Under the pieces are notes generated by a model that searched no databases, was not told the origin of the DNA, and saw nothing but the letters and a program-made list of their open reading frames with translations. Source: Mesorhizobium intechi (GTDB taxonomy: Bacteria > Pseudomonadota > Alphaproteobacteria > Rhizobiales > Rhizobiaceae). Taken from it: DNA of 52,094 bases. The position numbers were made by a program, and so were the translations under genes. Shown piece by piece: positions 41,985 to 50,657 of this stretch (its first letter is position 1; every line of letters begins with the position of its first letter). The DNA is taken from positions 1 through 52,094 of the forward strand of contig NZ_PNOT02000223.1 of NCBI RefSeq assembly GCF_002879535.1, written 5' to 3'.

Positions 41985-42983
41985 TCACGCAAGGCTCTGC
42001 ACCACCGTGTAGGGACGATATTTGGCGTATTCCGTCTCCGCCACCCTGGTTTCGAGCAGTTCGAGATTACGTGTCAGGTTTGCCAGCTTGGCGGTGCCGG
42101 TCAGCACGGTGGCGACCGTCGGTTCGTGCAGGGGAAACTGAAAGGCTGCGGCCGCCAGCGGGTAACCGCCTTCGCCGGCGATCTTCTCCATGGCATCGAC
42201 CCGATCGAGCATATCGCGGCCGGCGGGCTGATAATCGAAATGCGCGCCTTGCACCGGGCCGGTCGCCAATATGCCCGAGTTGAAGACGCCGCCGATCACC
42301 AGCGACGTCTGCTGCGCCCGGCACAGCGGCAGCAGTTCGGCTTCGGCGCTGCGGTCGAGCAAGGAATAGCGGCTGGCGAGCAGGATGCAGTCGAGCGGCG
42401 CCCGGCGCATTACGTCGAGGCAGACCTGGACTTCGTTGACACCGAGGCCATAGGCGGAAATCGTGCCGGCTCGCTTCAACTCCTCGAGTGCCTTGAGCCC
42501 GCCATCCATGAGCTGGCGAAAGTGCAACTTGGTCTTCTCGACGCCATGCGTGTAGGCGCCGATGTCGTGCACATACAGGATATCGATCTTGTTCAGCCCA
42601 AGCCGCGCATAGCTGAAGTCGACCGACCGCATTATGCCGTCATACGAATAGTCGTAGTCGAGCGCGAAGGGCAGCGGATCGACATAGGAGTGGTCGGGCA
42701 CCTGGTCTTCAGGCACCGGCCGGAACAGGCGGCCGACCTTGGTGGACAGCACGTAGGAATCGCGCGGCTTGTGGCGCAGGAAATCGCCGAAGCGTCGTTC
42801 CGACAAGCCGAACCCATAGAACGGCGCGGTGTCGAAATAGCGCAGGCCCGCATCCCAGGCGCCTTGCAGCGTCTCCATCGCCGCCTCGCGTGAACAGGCG
42901 CGGTACAGGCCGCCGATCGCAGCGCCGCCGAAACTGACCTCGGTGACCTCGAGCGCCGTCTTGCCGATGCGGCGTTTTTCCAT
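41985..42983 (-). CDS. Aldo/keto reductase (L-fucose/D-threo-aldose dehydrogenase-like)
   Basis: 332 residues. The catalytic tetrad is visible: Asp and Tyr in FDTAPFYGFGLSE, Lys in VLSTKVGR, His in ILYVHDIGAY. The long PDHSYVDPLPFALDYDYSYD insert is typical of the subgroup holding D-threo-aldose 1-dehydrogenase, L-fucose dehydrogenase and pyridoxal 4-dehydrogenase. GGGGAGGG precedes the ATG. In this context it likely oxidises an aldose at C1 to a lactone. Confidence 0.9.
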   Translation of the reverse strand: MEKRRIGKTALEVTEVSFGGAAIGGLYRACSREAAMETLQGAWDAGLRYFDTAPFYGFGLSERRFGDFLRHKPRDSYVLSTKVGRLFRPVPEDQVPDHSYVDPLPFALDYDYSYDGIMRSVDFSYARLGLNKIDILYVHDIGAYTHGVEKTKLHFRQLMDGGLKALEELKRAGTISAYGLGVNEVQVCLDVMRRAPLDCILLASRYSLLDRSAEAELLPLCRAQQTSLVIGGVFNSGILATGPVQGAHFDYQPAGRDMLDRVDAMEKIAGEGGYPLAAAAFQFPLHEPTVATVLTGTAKLANLTRNLELLETRVAETEYAKYRPYTVVQSLA

Positions 42984-43045
42984 GCAAACCCTCCCCGTCG
43001 CCGGCCGCTGTCCAGCCCGGCGGTTCTACCACATATGCGTTGAAT

Positions 43046-44551
43046 TCAGAGCGTCGCGCCGAGATGCCAGGGCACGAACTCATTGTCGCCATAGCCGAAA
43101 TCCTCGCTCTTGGTCTTGCGGCCGGAAGCCGTCTCGACGATGAGTTCGAAAATCTCGCGGCCCATGCCGGCGATGGTCTTTTCGCCCGAGGCGATGACGC
43201 CGCAATTGACGTCCATGTCCTCTTCCATCTGGTGATACATGGTCGAGTTGGTGGCGACCTTGATCGACGGTGTTGGCCGGCAGCCGAAGCAGGAGCCACG
43301 GCCGGTGGTGAAGACAATGACATTGGCGCCGCCCGCGACCTGGCCTGTGGCCGAGACCGGGTCGTAGCCGGGCGTGTCCATGAACACCAGTCCGCTGCCG
43401 GTGACTTTCTCGGCATAGCCGAACACGCCGTTGAGCGGCGTCTGGCCGCCCTTGGCGACGGCGCCGAGCGATTTTTCCAGGATGGTGGTGAGGCCGCCGC
43501 GCTTGTTGCCGGGCGAGGGGTTGTTGTCGATCGAGGCGCCATGCTTGGCGACGTGATCTTCCCACCACTTCACATAGCCATCGAGCTTCTTGGCGATCTC
43601 GGGCGTCGCCGCGCGGTAGGCGAGCAGATGCTCGGCGCCGTAGATTTCCGTTGTCTCGGAGAGGATGCCGATGCCGCCGACGCCGGCCAGAATGTCGACG
43701 GCCGCGCCCAGCGCCGGATTGGCTGTTATGCCCGACATGCCGTCGGATCCGCCGCATTGCAGACCGACGACGATCTCGCTGACCGGGATCGGCTCGCGCT
43801 TCAACTGACCGACTTCCTCGGCGATCTCGGCCAGCACGGCCATCGCCTTCTCCACCGATTTGCGCGACCCGCCGGCGTCCTGGATGTTGAAATGGCGTTT
43901 TCCCGCGGCGACACCCTTCTGGCCATAGAGGGTGAGCTGATTGACCTCGCATCCCAAGCCGACCATCAGCACGCCCCCGAAATTCGGGTGGCGGGCATAG
44001 CCGGCAAGCGTGCGATGCAGGACCATCATGCCGTCGCCAGTGCCGCTCATGCCGCAGCCCTGACCGTGGACGATCGGCACGAAACCGTCGATGCCGGGAT
44101 ATTTCGGCAGCAAAGTCCGGTTGGCGGTGTCGGCGATGGAGTGGCAGACCGTGGCCGAGCAATTGACGCTGGCGATGATGCCGATGAAGTTGCGCGTGCC
44201 GGCGCGGCCATCCGCGCGACGATACCCCATGAAGGTGCGGGCGCGGTCGGCCGCTGTCGCATGCTCGGCCTCGCTTGGCGGCACCACCGGCAGGCGGCCG
44301 GCCTCGAACACTAGATTGTGCGAATGGACATGCTCGCCCGGTGCGATGTCCTGCGTGGCGCGGCCGATCGCCTGGGCGTATTTGACCACGGCTTCACCGG
44401 CGGCAATAGGCTTGATCGCCACCTTGTGGCCCGGCTCGATAACGGCGGTGGCAACCGCGCCGCCCGGCAGAACCGTGCCGATCTCGACGCGGCCATTGGC
44501 AACGGCGACATTGTCTGCGGGAGACAGAAGAATGGTGTTCGAGACGTTCAC
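43046..44551 (-). CDS. UxaA/GarD-family sugar-acid dehydratase
   Basis: 501 residues from a GTG with AGGAAA 8 nt upstream. The N-terminal SAF domain (about 1-100, PGHKVAIKPIAAGEAVVKYA; GEHVHSHNL) precedes the dehydratase core with conserved Cys in ASVNCSATVC, GQGCGMSG, GLQCGGSDGMSG and GRGSCFGCRPTPSIK. Altronate and galactarate dehydratases have this layout. First gene of the minus-strand operon, divergent from the GntR gene. The substrate may be altronate or a related aldonate. Confidence 0.92.
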   Translation of the reverse strand: MNVSNTILLSPADNVAVANGRVEIGTVLPGGAVATAVIEPGHKVAIKPIAAGEAVVKYAQAIGRATQDIAPGEHVHSHNLVFEAGRLPVVPPSEAEHATAADRARTFMGYRRADGRAGTRNFIGIIASVNCSATVCHSIADTANRTLLPKYPGIDGFVPIVHGQGCGMSGTGDGMMVLHRTLAGYARHPNFGGVLMVGLGCEVNQLTLYGQKGVAAGKRHFNIQDAGGSRKSVEKAMAVLAEIAEEVGQLKREPIPVSEIVVGLQCGGSDGMSGITANPALGAAVDILAGVGGIGILSETTEIYGAEHLLAYRAATPEIAKKLDGYVKWWEDHVAKHGASIDNNPSPGNKRGGLTTILEKSLGAVAKGGQTPLNGVFGYAEKVTGSGLVFMDTPGYDPVSATGQVAGGANVIVFTTGRGSCFGCRPTPSIKVATNSTMYHQMEEDMDVNCGVIASGEKTIAGMGREIFELIVETASGRKTKSEDFGYGDNEFVPWHLGATL

Positions 44552-44620
44552 GGGCGGTTTCCTGGGTGATCCTGGGATGCGCGGATTGACACGCGTCTGT
44601 TAAGAGCTAATGTCTTTTAT

Positions 44621-44657
44621 CGTGAAAAAACAGTTTTGCGTCAATTGTTTTTTCGCG
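44621..44657. promoter_or_regulatory. Inverted repeat between uxaA-like and GntR genes
   Basis: Arms CGTGAAAAAACA (44621-44632) and TGTTTTTTCGCG (44646-44657), 11 of 12 complementary, 13-nt spacer, in the divergent gap. Candidate operator for the adjacent GntR protein. Confidence 0.55.
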
Positions 44658-44803
44658 GGCGTTCCGCACGCCTCTGGCTGGCGGTGCCGCTGCAAACAAT
44701 GGACCGTGCCCCGGCGAAAGCGATTCCTGCTTTTCAGGGTCATGGGAACGTCATATTGCGCTTCAAGCCGGCCGCCGCAAGCGCCGGCATGAATGGGTCA
44801 GGG

Positions 44804-45706
44804 ATGTCCAAGAGCAACAACGTCTACAAGGACGCCTACAACAGGTGCCTCAGGCTGCTCGACGAAACGCGCAGCCTGCCGTCGGAACCAGAGCTGGGCA
44901 CACTGCTCGGCGTCAGCCGCACGACCGTGCGCAGCATCTTGGCGCGCATGGAGGAAACCGGGCTGATCGCCTGGAACAAGCGCGCCAAAACGGTGCTGCG
45001 CGAGCCGCGTCCGGACGATTTTTTCCCTGAGGAAGAGACAGACACACTGGCCGAGATCATCGAGCGGTCGTTCATGCGACGGCTGCTCGCCGGCGGCGCC
45101 GAGGCCGGCATGCAGATCAACGAACTTGAACTGGCGCGCGAGATCGGGGTCGGCACCACCAGCGTGCGCGAGTTCCTGATCCGCTTCTCGCGCTTCGGCC
45201 TGATCGAGAAGCGCCGCAACAGCCATTGGGTGCTGAAGGGTTTTACGCGGGCCTTCGCGCTCGAACTGACCGAGATCCGCGAAATGTTCGAACTGCGCTC
45301 GGCGGCCGCCTTCGCCGCTCTGCCGCAAGACAGTCCGGTCTGGGCTGATCTCGAACGCCTGGAGGACGAACATCGTCTGCTGGCGCGAGAGATCACCACG
45401 CGCTTCAACGCGTTTTCCGAGCTGGACGAGCGCTTCCACCGGCTCATCCACCGGGCCTCGCACAACCGTTTCATCGTCGACTTCTACGACGTCATCGCCA
45501 TGATCTTCCACTATCACTACCAGTGGAACAAGGCGCAGGAGCGCGAGCGCAACGAAGTCGCGGTGGGTGAGCACCTCGCCTATATCGAGGCGCTCAAATC
45601 GCGCGACCTCGGCAAGGTCGACGCCGCCTGCCGCAAGCACCTGAAGTCTGCGCGCCAGACGCTTTTGACCTCCATCCCCGAAAGCCGGTCCTTGCAGAAA
45701 CCTTGA
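44804..45706 (+). CDS. GntR/FCD regulator with two winged helices
   Basis: 300 residues from the ATG at 44804. In-frame ATGs at 44699 and 44789 are possible; none has an ideal RBS. The first winged helix is SLPSEPELGTLLGVSRTTVR near 23-42. A second is INELELAREIGVGTTSVREF near 106-125. An FCD effector domain (ELTEIREMFELRSAAAFAAL; DERFHRLIHRASHNRF) follows. Most FCD proteins have one DNA-binding domain. It probably controls the divergent uxaA-like operon and the CUT2 transporter. Confidence 0.85.
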   Translation: MSKSNNVYKDAYNRCLRLLDETRSLPSEPELGTLLGVSRTTVRSILARMEETGLIAWNKRAKTVLREPRPDDFFPEEETDTLAEIIERSFMRRLLAGGAEAGMQINELELAREIGVGTTSVREFLIRFSRFGLIEKRRNSHWVLKGFTRAFALELTEIREMFELRSAAAFAALPQDSPVWADLERLEDEHRLLAREITTRFNAFSELDERFHRLIHRASHNRFIVDFYDVIAMIFHYHYQWNKAQERERNEVAVGEHLAYIEALKSRDLGKVDAACRKHLKSARQTLLTSIPESRSLQKP

Positions 45707-45800
45707 TCGCGCCGCGTTGCCGCAGCATCGAATTGGCGATTTTCGACCTGCCGCCGCCATGATAGGTATCTTCCAGGAAGTGCTTGAAGAGGCAGATGGC

Positions 45801-46178
45801 TTGAACCGCCGGGGGAGACGCTGGAGCATGCCGACCGCGCTTGTCGCGGCCTGCGTGCTGCTGCTTCAGTCGATGCTCGGTGCCTTCGCTGCCGGGGCCA
45901 ACGCCGCGCAGCTCGACGCATTCGGCAATGTGATCTGTACCCGTGACGGCGCGATCCAGCTTCCTGGGGGTGACCAGCACCCATCCCATCTCCCGGCCTG
46001 CTGCACCCTTGGCTGCAGCATGTTTTCATCCGCTTTTGCGCCGCCGCCCGACGCCGGGCTGGCCCTGGCCAGCCTTTCGTTTGAAGCGGTCGCCTTCGTT
46101 TTTCCGGCGAGCATCCACCTCGACTTCGCGCGCGAACGCTCGCCGTCGAACCCGCGCGCGCCGCCACCGGCGGCCTGA
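45801..46178 (+). CDS. DUF2946-type membrane/secreted protein, copper module
   Basis: About 125 residues from a TTG at 45801, 9 nt after GAGG. An ATG at 45828 (after GGGGGAG) or at 45759 (no RBS) are alternatives. A basic leader (NRRGRRW) and a hydrophobic signal helix (ALVAACVLLLQSMLGAFAAG) come first. A Cys/His-bearing segment ICTRDG...HPSHLPACCTLGC, as in DUF2946, follows. It is the first gene of a copper-associated cluster. Function is not established. Confidence 0.75.
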   Translation: MNRRGRRWSMPTALVAACVLLLQSMLGAFAAGANAAQLDAFGNVICTRDGAIQLPGGDQHPSHLPACCTLGCSMFSSAFAPPPDAGLALASLSFEAVAFVFPASIHLDFARERSPSNPRAPPPAA

Positions 46179-46274
46179 GCTTTTTGCCCAGCGGAACCTT
46201 TCGCGGGCGCACCCATCCAACGACCAAACGGCTCGCGACCGGCGACGGCGCGATCATCACTTCATGGAGCAACC

Positions 46275-46814
46275 ATGTCCCATTTTTCCGATATAGCGGC
46301 GGGCAATCCGTTCGGCCGCATTCTGTCCGGCGTCCAGGACCGTCTCGGCGCTGCCGTGCTGGCCTTGGCGATCACGCTCGCCGGCGTCCAATCCGTCCTG
46401 GCGCATGAGTTCAAGGTCGGTGATCTCGAGATCGACCATCCCTGGTCGCGTGCCACGCCGATCGGCGCCAAGGTGGCCGGCGGCTATTTCACCATTGCAA
46501 ACAACGGCAGCGCGCCGGACAGGCTGCTGTCGATTTCGTCCGACATCTCCGAAAAGGCCGAGCTGCATGAGATGGGTGTCAACGACGGCGTCATGACCAT
46601 GCGGCCGGTTTCCGGCGGCCTGGAGATTCCAGCCGGCGGCAAGGTCGTTTTGGGTCCCGGCAGCTATCATGTGATGTTCATGGATTTGAAGCAGCCACCC
46701 AAGCAAGGAGAGATGTTCGCCGCCACGCTGACTTTCGAAAAGGCCGGGACGGTGACGATCAAATTCGCTGTGCAGGCCCTGGGCAGCGCGGCGCCTCAAG
46801 AAGACAACGACTGA
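46275..46814 (+). CDS. Periplasmic copper chaperone PCu(A)C
   Basis: 179 residues. A leader about 43 residues long ends in VLAHEFK. The copper-binding pattern H(M)X10MX21HXM is visible as AELHEMGV, GVMTMRP and SYHVMFMDL. GGAGCAACC lies before the ATG. PCu(A)C proteins deliver Cu(I) to cytochrome oxidase and similar enzymes. It lies upstream of YcnI and CopCD genes on the same strand. Confidence 0.92.
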   Translation: MSHFSDIAAGNPFGRILSGVQDRLGAAVLALAITLAGVQSVLAHEFKVGDLEIDHPWSRATPIGAKVAGGYFTIANNGSAPDRLLSISSDISEKAELHEMGVNDGVMTMRPVSGGLEIPAGGKVVLGPGSYHVMFMDLKQPPKQGEMFAATLTFEKAGTVTIKFAVQALGSAAPQEDND

Positions 46815-46852
46815 ACCGCCGTCGTGCCGATCAAGATTCTAGAGGGATCATC

Positions 46853-47371
46853 ATGAACAAGTATCTTTTGGCTGCCGGCGCGATATTGGCTCTCGGGACA
46901 AATGCCGCCTTCGCGCACATCACGCTCGAAACCCAGGAGGCGGAGGTCGGCTCGACTTACAAGGCGGTGCTTCGGGTGCCGCATGGCTGCGACGGCAAGG
47001 CGACGACCGCCGTGCGGGTGCAAATCCCGGAAGGGGTGATCGCGGTGAAGCCGATGCCGAAACCCGGCTGGACGCTGCAGGCCAAGAAGGGCAAATATGA
47101 CAAGTCCTATCAGCTCTATGGCCAGGCGGTGACCGATGGCGTCAAGGAAGTCGACTGGAGCGGCGGCAATCTGCCGGATGAATTCTATGACGAGTTCGTC
47201 TTCCGAGCCATGCTGACGGCGGATCTGCCCGTCGGCCAGAAGCTCTATTTCCCGGTGGTGCAGGAATGCGGCGATGCCGTCGACCGCTGGATCGCAATCC
47301 CGATGACGGGGCAGGATGAAGACGCGCTGGAGAACCCGGCGCCCGGCATCAAGCTCACACCGAAGAAATAG
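46853..47371 (+). CDS. YcnI-like copper-binding protein (DUF1775)
   Basis: 172 residues. Signal peptide MNKYLLAAGAILALGTNAAFA, so the mature chain begins HITLE. That N-terminal His, with a Trp and Glu, forms the copper site in Bacillus YcnI. VPHGCDGKATTAVRVQIP and LYFPVVQECG are family marks. GAGGGA precedes the ATG. It stands between the PCuAC and CopCD genes, suggesting one periplasmic copper pathway. Confidence 0.92.
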   Translation: MNKYLLAAGAILALGTNAAFAHITLETQEAEVGSTYKAVLRVPHGCDGKATTAVRVQIPEGVIAVKPMPKPGWTLQAKKGKYDKSYQLYGQAVTDGVKEVDWSGGNLPDEFYDEFVFRAMLTADLPVGQKLYFPVVQECGDAVDRWIAIPMTGQDEDALENPAPGIKLTPKK

Positions 47372-47428
47372 GTTTCTCCCCTTGGCGCGCTCTGCCTGCC
47401 GGAGCGCGCCGCAGCCCCGTGGCCTGGC

Positions 47429-49063
47429 ATGACCGCAACATCGTCCCGGATGGTCGATATCACCAGCAAGCCCGTCGGCCGGATCGCCGGTGGACTGCTG
47501 CGCTTGCTCATGGTGCTTATCGTCATGGCCTCGACCAGCCAGGCATTTGCCCATGCCGCGCTGATCAAGACCGACCCGGCCGACGGTGTCGTGCTGGCGC
47601 AAGCGCCAACCCAGTTCTCGCTGACTTTCAGCGAACCGGTTTCGCCGCTGGTGCTGACGCTGGTGAAGCCCGACGGCACGCCGGTTGCGCTGACATCCTT
47701 CCGCCTCGGCGAGCAGACGCTCGAGATCGACAATCCGCAGACGCTTAAATCCGGCACGCATGTGTTGAGCTGGCGCGTCATTTCCGCCGACGGCCATCCG
47801 GTCGGCGGCTCGCTGCTGTTTTCCATCGGAGCGCCGACCGAGCCGCCCGCCGTGCCCGAAGCCGTCGACTGGCCGCTGCGCTTGTCGATCTGGATCGGCA
47901 AGGTCCTTCTCTACATCGGCCTCTTCCTCGGCGTCGGCGGCGCCTTCGCCCTTGCCTGGCTGGCCGGCAACGGAGCCGCCGGTCGGCGTTTTGTCACGGC
48001 CGCGATCCTGTGCGGGCTCGTGGCGGCACCCTTGTCGCTCGGCTTTCAGGGGCTCGATGCGCTCGGAGCACCGCTCTCCCATCTGGCACAGCCGGTGATC
48101 TGGCGGACCGGGCTCGGCACCGCCTTCGGCTGGTCGGTACTGGCCGCCCTGACCGCGCTGGGGATCGGTCTACTTTCGTTGGCTGGACCGCGTGTGCTCG
48201 CCAGGCCATTGGCGCTCGCCAGCCTCCTCGGTGTCGGTCTCGCGCTTGCCGCCAGCGGCCATGCCAGCGTGGCCGAGCCGCAATGGCTGACGCGGCCGCT
48301 GGTGTTCGTGCACGGTATCGGCATCGCCTTCTGGGCCGGCGCGCTAGTGCCGCTCGGTCTCGCGCTGAAGCGCCAGACGGCTGGCGCCGCCGCGTTCCTG
48401 CGCCGCTTCTCCCGCGCGATCCTGCCTGTGGTGGCCGTGCTTGCCGCGGCCGGCATCGGGCTTGCCGTCATCCAGGTGCAGACGCCCTCGGCGCTGGCCG
48501 GCACCGCCTATGGCCGGCTGCTGCTGGGCAAGCTGGCGCTGCTGGTCTTCCTGTTCACACTGGCCGCGGTCAATCGCTGGAAACTCACCGCTTCCGCCGA
48601 GGCCGGCGCTACGGAGGTGCGGCGCAGGCTGACCCGTTCGATCGGCGTCGAAATGCTGATCGTCCTGGCGATCTTCGGCGTTGCCGCGGGCTGGCGCTTC
48701 ACCCCGCCCCCGAGGGCGCTGGCGATCGCGGCCGCGCAGCCGGCCTCGGTCCACATCCACGCGCTGGAGGCGATGGCCGATCTCAGCATCACGCCAGGCC
48801 ATGCCGGGCCTGTCGCCGCCTCGATGATCATCATGACCGGCGATTTCGGGCCACTCGACGCCAAGGAGGTGACGCTGGTGCTGTCGAAGCCCGATTCAGG
48901 CATCGAGCCGCTGAAGCGCGCGGCGACCAAGCCCGGCGACGGCAGCTGGCGCGTCGACAACCTCATCATTCCGGTTCCTGGGCGCTGGATGGTGCGCATC
49001 GACATCCTGGTCTCGGATTTCAAGATGGTGAAGATCGAAGCGCCTGTGGACATCCGGCCGTAG
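47429..49063 (+). CDS. copCD: CopC-CopD fusion copper transport protein
   Basis: 544 residues. After a signal helix, the CopC domain starts at the copper-binding AHAALIKTDPADG and has the second-site SADGHPVGGSLLF (about residues 42-140). Eight or so membrane helices of CopD follow (about 150-420). A C-terminal soluble domain of about 110 residues comes last (SITPGHAGPVAASMIIMTGD; PVPGRWMVRIDILV), resembling FixH/YtkA-type domains. CopC binds periplasmic copper and CopD moves it inward. RBS unclear; an ATG at 47450 is possible. Confidence 0.9.
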   Translation: MTATSSRMVDITSKPVGRIAGGLLRLLMVLIVMASTSQAFAHAALIKTDPADGVVLAQAPTQFSLTFSEPVSPLVLTLVKPDGTPVALTSFRLGEQTLEIDNPQTLKSGTHVLSWRVISADGHPVGGSLLFSIGAPTEPPAVPEAVDWPLRLSIWIGKVLLYIGLFLGVGGAFALAWLAGNGAAGRRFVTAAILCGLVAAPLSLGFQGLDALGAPLSHLAQPVIWRTGLGTAFGWSVLAALTALGIGLLSLAGPRVLARPLALASLLGVGLALAASGHASVAEPQWLTRPLVFVHGIGIAFWAGALVPLGLALKRQTAGAAAFLRRFSRAILPVVAVLAAAGIGLAVIQVQTPSALAGTAYGRLLLGKLALLVFLFTLAAVNRWKLTASAEAGATEVRRRLTRSIGVEMLIVLAIFGVAAGWRFTPPPRALAIAAAQPASVHIHALEAMADLSITPGHAGPVAASMIIMTGDFGPLDAKEVTLVLSKPDSGIEPLKRAATKPGDGSWRVDNLIIPVPGRWMVRIDILVSDFKMVKIEAPVDIRP

Positions 49064-49229
49064 CCGACAGATGTGATCGTTGTCGGACGGCCTGTATTGT
49101 GCGAACGCAACACAATTCGGCGAGGCGGTTGACGCGGCCAGAAAGGCCCGTCAATCATCTCGGGAAGAATAGGCATCCCGACAAAATCGCGGGCTCCAAC
49201 CAACAAGATCCGAAAGCGGGGAAGAAACG

Positions 49230-50657
49230 ATGGAAAAAGCCGAAATCGGCCTGATCGGCCTTGGCACGATGGGTTCCAACCTGGCGCTGAACATCGCCGA
49301 ACACGGGCACCGCATCGCCGTCTTCAATCGCACCCAAGCGCGCACCGACGCTTTCGTCGAGAATGCCGGCGCGCTAAAGAACATGGTTGTGCCCTGCTAC
49401 AGCCTGGAAGAACTTGCCGCTGCGATCCGGCCGCCGCGCCCGATCATCATCATGGTGCTGGCCGGCAAGCCGGTCGATGAGCAGATCGACGCCTTGCGCG
49501 GCGTGTTGTCCAGCAACGACATCGTCATCGATGCCGGCAACGCCAATTTCCGCGATACGATGCGGCGCTTCTCCGAACTGTCCGGCTCGGGCCTGACCTT
49601 CATCGGGATGGGCGTGTCCGGCGGCGAGGAGGGCGCGCGCCACGGCCCGTCGATCATGGTCGGCGGCACGGAGGATTCATGGAAGCGGGTCGAAAAAGTG
49701 CTGACCGCCATCTCCGCCAAGTTCAAGGACGAACCGTGTGCCGCCTGGCTCGGCACCGACGGCGCCGGCCACTTCGTCAAGACCATCCACAACGGTATCG
49801 AATATGCCGACATGCAGATGATCGCCGAAATCTACGGCATTCTGCGCGATGGCCTGGGCATGGGCCCGAAGGACATCGGCGCGGTGTTCTCCAACTGGAA
49901 CAAGGGCCGGCTCAACTCCTACCTGATCGAGATCACCGCCAAGGTGCTCGCCGCCGATGATCCCAAGACCGGCAAGCCGGTGGTCGACATCATCCTCGAT
50001 CGCGCCGGCCAGAAGGGCACGGGCAAATGGTCGGTCATCGAGGCGCAGCAACTCGGCATTCCGGCGACCGCGATCGAGGCGGCCGTGGCGGCGCGCGTGC
50101 TGTCGTCGATCAAGGACGAGCGGCTGGCGGCCGAGAAAGCCTATGGCAACATGGGGGTATCGAAGATTTCCGGCGACAAGGATGCGCTGCTGAAAGACCT
50201 CGAACTGGCGCTGTTCGCCGGCAAGATCGCGGCTTATGCGCAGGGTTTCGCGGTGATGAGCGGCGCCTCGAAGGAGTTCAACTGGAACCTGCCGATGCCG
50301 ACAATTGCCAGGATCTGGCGTGCCGGCTGCATCATCCGCTCGCAGATGCTGGATACGATGGCAGAGGCCTTCAGCAGCGGCGGAGCTTCGACCAATCTTT
50401 TGATGGCGCCGGCTTTCATCAGCTTGATGCAGGAAGCGCATCCGTCGCTGCGGCGTATCGTGGCGAGGGGTTCCGAGGCCGGCGCGCCGGTGCCGGCGCT
50501 GTCTTCCGCGCTTGCCTATTTCGACAGCTATCGCCAGGGCCGCGGCACCTCGAACCTGATCCAGGCGCAGCGTGACTTCTTCGGCGCGCATGGCTTCGAA
50601 CGCATCGGCGAGCAGGGTGCCTTCCACGGTCCGTGGGGCAGTGGCGCTGCCGGTTAG
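49230..50657 (+). CDS. gnd: 6-phosphogluconate dehydrogenase, decarboxylating
   Basis: 475 residues, full length. NADP-loop GLIGLGTMGSNLALN near 7-21, substrate motifs DAGNANFRDT, MGVSGGEEGARHGPS, and catalytic HFVKTIHNGIEYADMQ (Lys and Glu). It converts 6-phosphogluconate and NADP to ribulose 5-phosphate, CO2 and NADPH. RBS GGGGAAG. Its stop overlaps that of the convergent LacI gene, and it follows the copper genes by 166 bp with no visible terminator. Confidence 0.96.
   Translation: MEKAEIGLIGLGTMGSNLALNIAEHGHRIAVFNRTQARTDAFVENAGALKNMVVPCYSLEELAAAIRPPRPIIIMVLAGKPVDEQIDALRGVLSSNDIVIDAGNANFRDTMRRFSELSGSGLTFIGMGVSGGEEGARHGPSIMVGGTEDSWKRVEKVLTAISAKFKDEPCAAWLGTDGAGHFVKTIHNGIEYADMQMIAEIYGILRDGLGMGPKDIGAVFSNWNKGRLNSYLIEITAKVLAADDPKTGKPVVDIILDRAGQKGTGKWSVIEAQQLGIPATAIEAAVAARVLSSIKDERLAAEKAYGNMGVSKISGDKDALLKDLELALFAGKIAAYAQGFAVMSGASKEFNWNLPMPTIARIWRAGCIIRSQMLDTMAEAFSSGGASTNLLMAPAFISLMQEAHPSLRRIVARGSEAGAPVPALSSALAYFDSYRQGRGTSNLIQAQRDFFGAHGFERIGEQGAFHGPWGSGAAG

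Noticed and set aside
49096..49116. Hairpin ATTGTG...CACAAT as terminator of the copper genes
   Set aside because: Only a 6-bp stem with a 9-nt loop and no T-run; too weak to call.
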